Origin: Zygnema cylindricum
Lineage: Eukaryota > Streptophyta > Zygnematophyceae > Zygnematales > Zygnemataceae
Direction of reading: 5' to 3'
Length of the DNA: 64,000 nucleotides
NCBI GenBank assembly: GCA_037447655.1
Contig: JBBHKE010001435.1
Location: 60,001 to 124,000, forward strand
This document shows, piece by piece, positions 57,712 to 64,000 of this stretch (position 1 is the first letter of the stretch; each line of letters begins with the position of its first letter). The position numbers were made by a program, and so were the translations under genes. The notes beneath the pieces are model-generated. The model ran no database searches, was not told where the DNA came from, and saw only the letters and a program-made list of their open reading frames with translations.

Positions 57712-58809
57712 ATGGAGGTCACAGAATTACAGGTTATCGGCCCACCCTCTAGGGTGCCCATTTTTAATGGAACACGGTTCATTTATTGGGAAACCATGAT
57801 GAGGGGTGCATTGTTTGAAAAACGGCTATGGGGCATTGTGAGTGGCCGTATGCGTCGGCCATATGCTAAATTGGGAGTTCCACCAGGGTTTGGAGGATCT
57901 CGGTTCACTAGAGGATATGCAGGGGCAGAGGGGGTGGAGGATGTTGCAGAAAGCACAATGTCGCACAAAGGAAAGAAGAAAATCACAGCGATGGCTAGTG
58001 GATCGGCTCCAGTAGCACCTGTTCAGAAAACAGAGGCGAATGATACTGAAATCTGGGATTTCAACAATACCGTGGCGACTCATTTTATTCTCGGGCGTCT
58101 CACTCAGGGAGTGACTACACCTCATCTTCATATGGAGAGGGCAGACGAGTTGTGGGAAGCTCTTGTCGACATTTACAATAGCAGTACAATTCAGCAGCAG
58201 AAGGTGGCAGATCAGAAGGTACGGGCGTATGTGTACAAAGGGGGAAAGATGATAGATTTCTGTAATGATTTGGCTGGGTTATTCATGGAGTTAGAAAGTG
58301 CAGGAAAAAGGGAGACCGAGAAAGAGAAGGTGAACACTTTGCTAATGAAACTCCCAGATGATTATGAGAATATTGTCAACAGGGTCCAGGATTTGTCAGA
58401 TCATCTTTGGATTTGGAATTCTGTTGTGGGGATGATTTTGGTTCGGGAAAGCACAATTGAGATCCGTAGGGGAGGAAAGAGTGTTCAAGCATTGGCTACT
58501 GGTACTGACTGGGGGGGTAAAGATTCCAAGAAACCTTATGGGAACTTTGGTGGAGGAGGAAGAGGAAACCATGACGGATCTGGACCAAGGGCTCCGAAGG
58601 GGCTTTGCTATTTTTGTAAGAAGCCGGGACACTATATGGCGGAGTGCACTAAGTTGACGGAGTTGAGATTGAAGGAGGAATCAATTGGAAAACCAGCTGG
58701 AAGGAAAAAGAAGGCGTTCGTTGCAACACAAGTCGTGGAAGTGGATGCCGATGATGACGATGGAGAACTTCTCCTCAATGAAGAGTTGGAGGTGAAAGGT
58801 GAGCCATAG
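57712..58809 (+). CDS. element 2 gag
   Basis: 365 codons. Forms the nucleocapsid-like particle and binds RNA. N-terminal VPIFNGTRFIYWETMMRG is the usual start of copia gag; a UBN2-like middle follows (ADELWEALVDIYNSSTIQQQ), then a zinc knuckle CYFCKKPGHYMAEC at residues 299-312. The ATG lies 20 bp inside the 5' LTR. A TAG ends the frame at 58807-58809; the next codons continue in the same frame into the protease, where element 1 has Glu. Confidence 0.88.
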   Translation: MEVTELQVIGPPSRVPIFNGTRFIYWETMMRGALFEKRLWGIVSGRMRRPYAKLGVPPGFGGSRFTRGYAGAEGVEDVAESTMSHKGKKKITAMASGSAPVAPVQKTEANDTEIWDFNNTVATHFILGRLTQGVTTPHLHMERADELWEALVDIYNSSTIQQQKVADQKVRAYVYKGGKMIDFCNDLAGLFMELESAGKRETEKEKVNTLLMKLPDDYENIVNRVQDLSDHLWIWNSVVGMILVRESTIEIRRGGKSVQALATGTDWGGKDSKKPYGNFGGGGRGNHDGSGPRAPKGLCYFCKKPGHYMAECTKLTELRLKEESIGKPAGRKKKAFVATQVVEVDADDDDGELLLNEELEVKGEP

Positions 58810-59160
58810 ATTCCAAGTATGCAAAAGTATGCTTTCGGTGGAGTGAAAGAAGCTCCTGAAGAAGGATGGATCATTCATTCAAGAGCCTCTATGCATATAT
58901 GTAGAGAAAAACCATTGTTTACCAAAATGAGAAAGATCCCTACTGTAGAGATAGAGTATGGGGATGGGAGAATAGTGACCACTAATTCAGTGGGATCAGT
59001 GGATCTGAGAGTCTTAGTTGATGGTAAGACATCTATAGTCACTTTCTCTGATGTACTTTTCAATCCTGAGTTGAACAAGAATCTTATCTCTACGTCAGTC
59101 TTAGATGATAACGGTTTTGAGACTAGTACTAAGAAAGGAGTCTTTGTTGCTAGCTATTAG
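58810..59160 (+). pseudogene. element 2 protease region
   Basis: In frame with gag after the TAG at 58807-58809 and ending at a second TAG (59158-59160). The active site reads WIIHSRASMHIC: catalytic Asp is replaced by His and the following Gly by Arg, so this protease is expected to be inactive. Confidence 0.85.
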
Positions 59161-59773
59161 AATGAAGTGTATTTCACAGCTGAAAAGGGTAGCCAAGGAA
59201 TGTTTAGGCTGAATTTGAGTAATGGAAAGACGGGAGTTTACTATGCTGGTGTAAGTGATTTGATGATGTGGCATAAAAGATTGGGACATGTGCATCTAGA
59301 TAGGTTAAAGGAAATGAAGAAGATGAGTGTAGTTGAGGGAATGCATTTTGGTGATAATGAGACTTTGGATGATTGTAGTGGTTGTGCTCAAGGAAAGGCC
59401 CACAGATTGCCTTTTCCGAAAGCCGCAACATATAAGGGTGAAAAGGTTTTAGATTTGGTTCATACTGACATATGGGAACCGGCCAAAGTGCCATCAGTTG
59501 GAGGGAAAAGATTTATGCATACTATCACGGATGATTGGTCTAGATACTCTAGAGTATATTTCTTGAAAAAAAAATCTGAGGCTTGGACTTATTTTAATGA
59601 GTATAAAGCATGGAGTGAAAAGCTCCATGAGACACCTATAAAGAGAGTGAGGAGTGATAATGGGGGGGGGTTCACTTCTAATGAGTTTGAGGATTATTTG
59701 AAAGAGGAAGGGGTTCAACACCAAAAAACTGTCCCAAAGAATCCAGAACAAAACGGTGTAGCCGAGAGACTAA
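59161..59773 (+). pseudogene. element 2 integrase, N-terminal and core part
   Basis: Same frame as gag. HHCC finger (MMWHKRLGH...CSGCAQGK), DLVHTDIW, RSDNGGGFTS and PEQNGVAERL give all three DDE residues. Interrupted after AERL by the solo LTR; the next residues (NRTLSDSARS) resume at 61077. Confidence 0.9.
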
Positions 59774-61071
59774 TGAAATTCTATGGGCTCCATTGCCACA
59801 CAGAATTCGCAGGTCCAAAGGAAGCTAATCTAGATAGTGCTGACTCCAACTTGACATAAACCCAAATGATTGACCCCTTGACAATCAAAATCCCATTAAA
59901 GCTTCACCCCTATGAAGTAAGACTTTCTGTGTGCTTAGTTCCACCACAGAATGCAATGTTAGAATATGAGATTTGGACACATTCCCCCACTTTGACTTTC
60001 CCTTGGAAATGCAGCCACCCAGGCAGGCAAAATCTCTGACCGACTACACCCTTGTATAGCTTGGACTCCCCTGAGTCCGCAGCAACAAAAATCACTGAAA
60101 TTGGTCAACTGAGTTGATAGTTATGGCTGGCCAAAGTTTGCCATTTATACAAGGTGCTCTCTGGGAGAGTCAGCTACCTACCCGAAATATTTTAAGTCCT
60201 AAACCCCTCTCTAAACCCTCTAGTACTGAGGTACGGACCAATCACATTACTGTATAGTACATAAAGGTACAAATGCCGGTGTACCTTTTGTACGGACATC
60301 GTACGACATGGCTAATAAGTCAACAAATGTCCTATCCGGATTCGCTCTTGTATTCTCCGGAATTCCTGCCTCCAAATCTTATCTCTCCACGTGGCGCCAG
60401 GTCATGCCGCGTCAAAAAACGGTACCGTACAAGAAAGTACAAGTGCCGGAGTACTTTCTGTACGTACATTGTACGATGTCGCCATAGTGCGATATTTGTC
60501 ACTCCCGGATTTGTTTTCTGCCGTTCGGGAAATTCCGTAATCCCGTACGATGTTGCCACGTGTCATCCGGAGTGGCGGCGTCTTCAAACTACCAAATTTT
60601 CCTTTCTTTGATGTCGGCGCTTACCACGGCCGTCCGATTTACATCGTAACTAAAACGGACCGTCGAAATAAATGTTCGTACTATTTATTTCGTCTGGTGC
60701 TAAAAGTACAACTGTTTCTATGCCCTGAACCCGTTATCCAGTTAAATGGAATTCCCTACCTGTAACTATATAAATATCTATCAAACCCTATATGTACTAG
60801 CACTAGTCCTAGATTAAATGGACAAAGCTAACGACTACGGAACGGTTCACCGACGGTAGGTACCAGGATCAATTCCAAATACCATTTTGGTAAACATACC
60901 TATATTATCTATTCATGTCTCTCTGGAGAGCTTAGGCAGCCATGGCTCTAGCTCCCTCTCCAGCCTTCAGTGACTACGACAAGTGTGGGGGCTTCGATAA
61001 GGGAGTCAGGGGCAGACTGCCTCTACTCTTTTCTATCTAATAAAGACCTAGAAAATACAAAAATATCAACA
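59774..61071 (-). mobile_element. solo LTR (1298 bp) inserted in the element 2 integrase
   Basis: Flanked by perfect 5-bp repeats ACTAA (59769-59773 and 61072-61076). On the minus strand it runs TGTTGATATT...AGAATTTCA. It matches the LTR of element 1 in the same orientation and has no internal coding region, as expected after recombination between two LTRs. Longer than its relatives because a segment of about 170-180 bp is tandemly duplicated (about 60240-60590). Confidence 0.9.
60812..60885 (+). other. tRNA-like module in the solo LTR (antisense to the LTR)
   Basis: GATTAAATGGACAAAGC (60812-60828) and AGGATCAATTCC (60865-60876) match the A- and B-box-like motifs of the other two LTRs at the same distance from the LTR 5' end. 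Confidence 0.5.
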
Positions 61072-61076
61072 ACTAA

Positions 61077-63484
61077 ATCGGACTTTAAGTGATAGTGCCC
61101 GTAGTATGTTGACAGATAAAAAGATAAGGAAAAGTTTTTGGGCAGAAGCTATGAATTGTGCTAACTATCTCAAAAATAGAGTCCTTACCTCGGCTATAAA
61201 AGACCAAACACCTTATGAAAGATGGACCGGAAGAAAACCTAATATTTCACACTTGAAGGTGTTCGGAAGTCAAATGTTTAGTCGAAACACAGAAAAATCT
61301 GATTGGAAGTTAGATGCTAGAGGAAAGCCGAGATACTTACTTGGGTATGATGAAAATGTAAAGGGATATAGAGTTTATGATCTCGGAAGAGAAGACATAA
61401 TTCTAGTGAAACACTTGGTAATTATGGATGAGGGAAAGTCCATAGATCCCTTTAAGTACACCAAATCGGTGAGAATTATAATTGAATCCGAAAATGAGTT
61501 AGATTTAGATTCTTCTAATCAAACTCCGGTTCAGTCTGACCTTGCAGAGAAAGAGGAAAAACTGACGGAGAAACACTCTCTCTTGGAGTCACAACATCCG
61601 GTTCAAACCGATGAAGAAAACGAGGAAATACCAGAAATGGACGATGAACGACTGGAGATGGACTCCACGGATAGGGGAGAAGGTGAAGTTGTTCGGAGAA
61701 ACCTAAGATTACCCTCTATCCTAGCTTCGGAGTTTGAAGGAGGAAAGAGAAGCAGTAAGAGACTTCGAGAGAGACAAGTGAACAACAAGGTAACTAAGCT
61801 GTCACATTTGAGCGAACCCCGGACTTACTCGGAAGCAGTTAATAGTCCGGAAGGTGATAGATGGGTGACAGCTATTAATGATGAGATGGCTTCCATTATG
61901 GAAGCAAACACATGGGAGTTGGTGGATTGCCCTCCAGATAGAAAGCCGATAGGATGCAAGTGGGTATTTAAGTTAAAGCTCAATCCAGATAACACTATCG
62001 AGCAATACAAGGCCAGATTAGTGGCAAAGGGGTTCACACAGAAGGAGGGGATCGATTATGAGAAGACTTTTGCTCCGGTTGTTAGATTCCACTCCGTCCA
62101 GATTCTACTTAGTCTCGCGGCAGCGGAAGACATGGAAGTGCACCAGATGGACATAAAAACCGCTTTCTTACACGGAGAATTGGAAGAAGAGATCTTCATG
62201 CGACAACCGGAAGGATTTGTGGAGAAAGGACAGGATAGCAAGGTGTGCAGATTGATAAAGTCTCTTTATGGACTAAAGCAATCTCCACGCCAATGGAACA
62301 AAAAGCTGGACGAGTTTTTAACGAGTTTGGGATATATTCGAATCAGTTCGGATCATTCTATCTACTTATTTGAGGGCGAGGAAGGTATAATTTTCATTGC
62401 CATATATGTTGATGATTTGCTTGTTTTGAGTAAATCAATGGAGAAAATTAATAGATTGAAAAAGGATCTAAAAGGTAGATTTGAAATGAAAGATTTGGGA
62501 GAGGCAAAGTACATCTTGGGAATTCAAATGGAGAGGGATAGAGAAAAGAAAACAACTAGACTAACTCAAAAGGAAGCAATTGGGAATATGCTTGAAAATT
62601 TTCAAATGGAAAAAGCAAACAGTTGTACGACTCCAATGGACTTAAAGAAGGGAAATGAGGGGAGCTCAGAAGAGGGAATCTTGATCTTGGATAATGAGCT
62701 AGGACCTGAGGAAAGCAAGTTCATGCAAACTATTCCATACAGTCACGTTGTCGGTAGTTTGATATACTTTATGAACTGTACTCGTCCTGATATAGCTGCA
62801 GCCGTGGGAGTATTAAGTAGGAGTCTGAATGATCTTAGGAAGAAAGATTGGGAAGCGGCCAAAAGAGTCATGCTGTACTTGATAAGAACAAGAGATCTAT
62901 GGTTGCATTTGGGAGGGGATAATACTGATATCACCACTTGGAGTGATGCTAGTTATGGGGATGCTCCAATGAGGAGGTGTACTTCTGCGTATGTGTTGTA
63001 TGTTGGGAATGGGGCTTGTTGTTGGAGCAGTAAGCAACAAAAGGTGATTGCTCAGTCCACCATGGAGGCTGAGTATATGGCCTCGTGTTTGGCTGTGAAA
63101 GAATTGATGTGGGTAAAATCTTTGCTTCAAGAATTGGGATACATGAAGAGCGGAGTGCAAAAAGTATTTTGTGACAATCAAGCTGCAATTGCAATTGCAG
63201 CAAACCCTAAGCATCACTTTAAAGCAAAGCATATGGATATTCGTTTGAGCTTTGTTAGAGAGAAGGTTGAGAATAAAATAATTAGTTTGGAATATAGACC
63301 GGATGGAGAGATGGTAGCAGATATGATGACTAAGCCGGTTCCTTCTCCCAAATTAAAATTTTGTAGGGAGAAGTTTGGACTGAAAGAAAAGATAGACCAG
63401 ATAATAAGGGGAGAGTTGAAAAGTGATATTTTGTATTCTACCTTTTTTGAGTCTTGCAGTTCTCATACTTGTCGTAGTCACTGA
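61077..63484 (+). CDS. element 2 integrase end, reverse transcriptase and RNase H
   Basis: An uninterrupted frame of about 800 codons. Integrase C-terminus (AMNCANYLKNRVLTSA), a charged linker, RVT_2 with VHQMDIKTAFLHGE and the YVDD box (62405-62416), then RNase H (AQSTMEAEYMAS, CDNQAAIAIA, KHMDIRLSFV, VADMMTKP). The frame runs 71 bp into the 3' LTR before its TGA. Removing the solo LTR and one target copy restores the gag frame exactly. Confidence 0.92.
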
Positions 63485-64000
63485 GAATTGACAGGCAGCC
63501 ATGGCTGCCTTGGACAAATGAGAAGATAGACAGAAGACAAAGCTAGCTCCTGCAAAAGCTACGTCGCCACATACATGATTTGATCCTGTATCCTCCGGGC
63601 GAAAGCCGTATGGATTAGGCGTTCGTCTTATCCGTTAGGTCTTGATGAATCGATCCATGTATTGTACTTGATAAGTATTTAAAGAAAACATACAGCATAT
63701 TCCGTGTAACATCTTACAAAACGAAAAGAAACATCGAACGTGTGGTACCGCACAAAATGCAGTACTGCACGAAATAAATGAAACAGACATTTGATTTCGA
63801 CGAACGAAATTAAATGTCGCGATCGACGGCTCGCGAAGCAAGAAGAAAATTTAAGCTATCAACACGGAACGTTGACCGTCGAAATTCAACGGTCAACACG
63901 GAACTTTGACCGGTGAAATTCAACGGTCAACATTTATTCGGCGCGGCGTCACATCGAACGGCTGCAATTAATCACCGTGAAAAGAACGGACGACACGCGT
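63414..64000 (+). repeat. 3' LTR of element 2 (first 587 bp; cut by window end)
   Basis: Follows the polypurine tract ATAAGGGGAG. The first base is A where the 5' LTR has T, so the terminal TG is damaged. Contains the same antisense tRNA-like module (63577-63640) and 34-bp repeats. Confidence 0.9.

Larger units (their letters stand above)
56613..57731 (+). repeat. 5' LTR of element 2 (1119 bp)
   Basis: TGTTGAAAAG...GAATTACA. The first 587 bp match 63414-64000. The 3' edge is taken from alignment to the solo LTR terminus. Contains an antisense tRNA-like module (56776-56840), 34-bp tandem repeats with TTGAC words (57059-57130), TATATA at 57223-57228, GCCACGTGGC at about 57322 and a GTAC hairpin at 57359-57396. 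Confidence 0.88.
56613..64000 (+). mobile_element. copia element 2 (nearly complete, nested in element 1)
   Basis: Plus-strand Ty1/copia element: 5' LTR, gag with CCHC knuckle, protease, integrase, RT, RNase H, polypurine tract and the start of the 3' LTR, cut by the window end. It lies inside the protease region of element 1, with CCAAC before the 5' LTR as the expected target duplication. The LTRs differ at a few percent of positions, so the insertion is not very recent. Confidence 0.92.

Noticed and set aside
1-64000. CRISPR arrays, rRNA operons, bacterial-type genes
   Set aside because: None seen; all recognisable genes are plant nuclear type with introns.

Overview
This is plant nuclear DNA. 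It holds receptor-like kinase exons with GT-AG introns, plant-type Ty1/copia retrotransposons, AT-rich long introns, and one run of ten Ns at 7939-7948 (an assembly gap). The sequence does not fix the lineage. The very intron-rich receptor kinase and the diverged copia families suggest a non-seed land plant, but this is only an inference.

Layout. (1) Positions 1-1830 (+) carry the last three exons of a leucine-rich-repeat receptor-like kinase (LRR-RLK); its first exon is frameshifted. (2) Positions 2364-7938 and 8273-about 14500 are two diverged direct copies of a segment of about 5.6-5.7 kb. Each copy ends with the last two kinase exons of a second, minus-strand LRR-RLK. (3) From 46876 down to 12975 (-) lies one LRR-RLK gene of about 34 kb. 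I traced 34 exons: a signal-peptide exon, an LRR N-cap exon, 22 LRR exons (20 of them encoding one repeat each, all in the same phase), a Cys-rich juxtamembrane region like that of the LRR-VIII-1 family, a Pro-rich linker, a transmembrane exon and a kinase with intact HRD and DFG motifs. The nearest copy of the last two exons (13.0-13.9 kb) has two 1-nt deletions, while the distal copy (6.9-7.8 kb) is intact. Introns hold polypurine tracts, minisatellites, copia fragments and a 245-bp TG...CA element containing a tRNA-like Pol III unit. (4) Positions 47-52 kb are mostly non-coding, with a 276-bp MITE (8-bp target duplication), a possible small gene with a TATA box at about 50.1 kb, and an acidic low-complexity reading frame at 51.6-52.2 kb. 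(5) From 52259 to the window end is a three-level nest of related copia elements. Element 1 (minus, decayed) is interrupted by element 2 (plus; one gag-pol frame with two TAG stops), which is itself interrupted by a 1298-bp solo LTR of the same group.

Most notable: the LTRs of this copia group share an antisense tRNA-like module (A- and B-box-like motifs) and a GTAC-rich hairpin, and the conserved gag start codon lies inside the LTR. Separately, the 245-bp element carries a nearly complete tRNA-like gene directly downstream of a TATA box and followed by TTTT, and the other duplicate preserves its empty insertion site.
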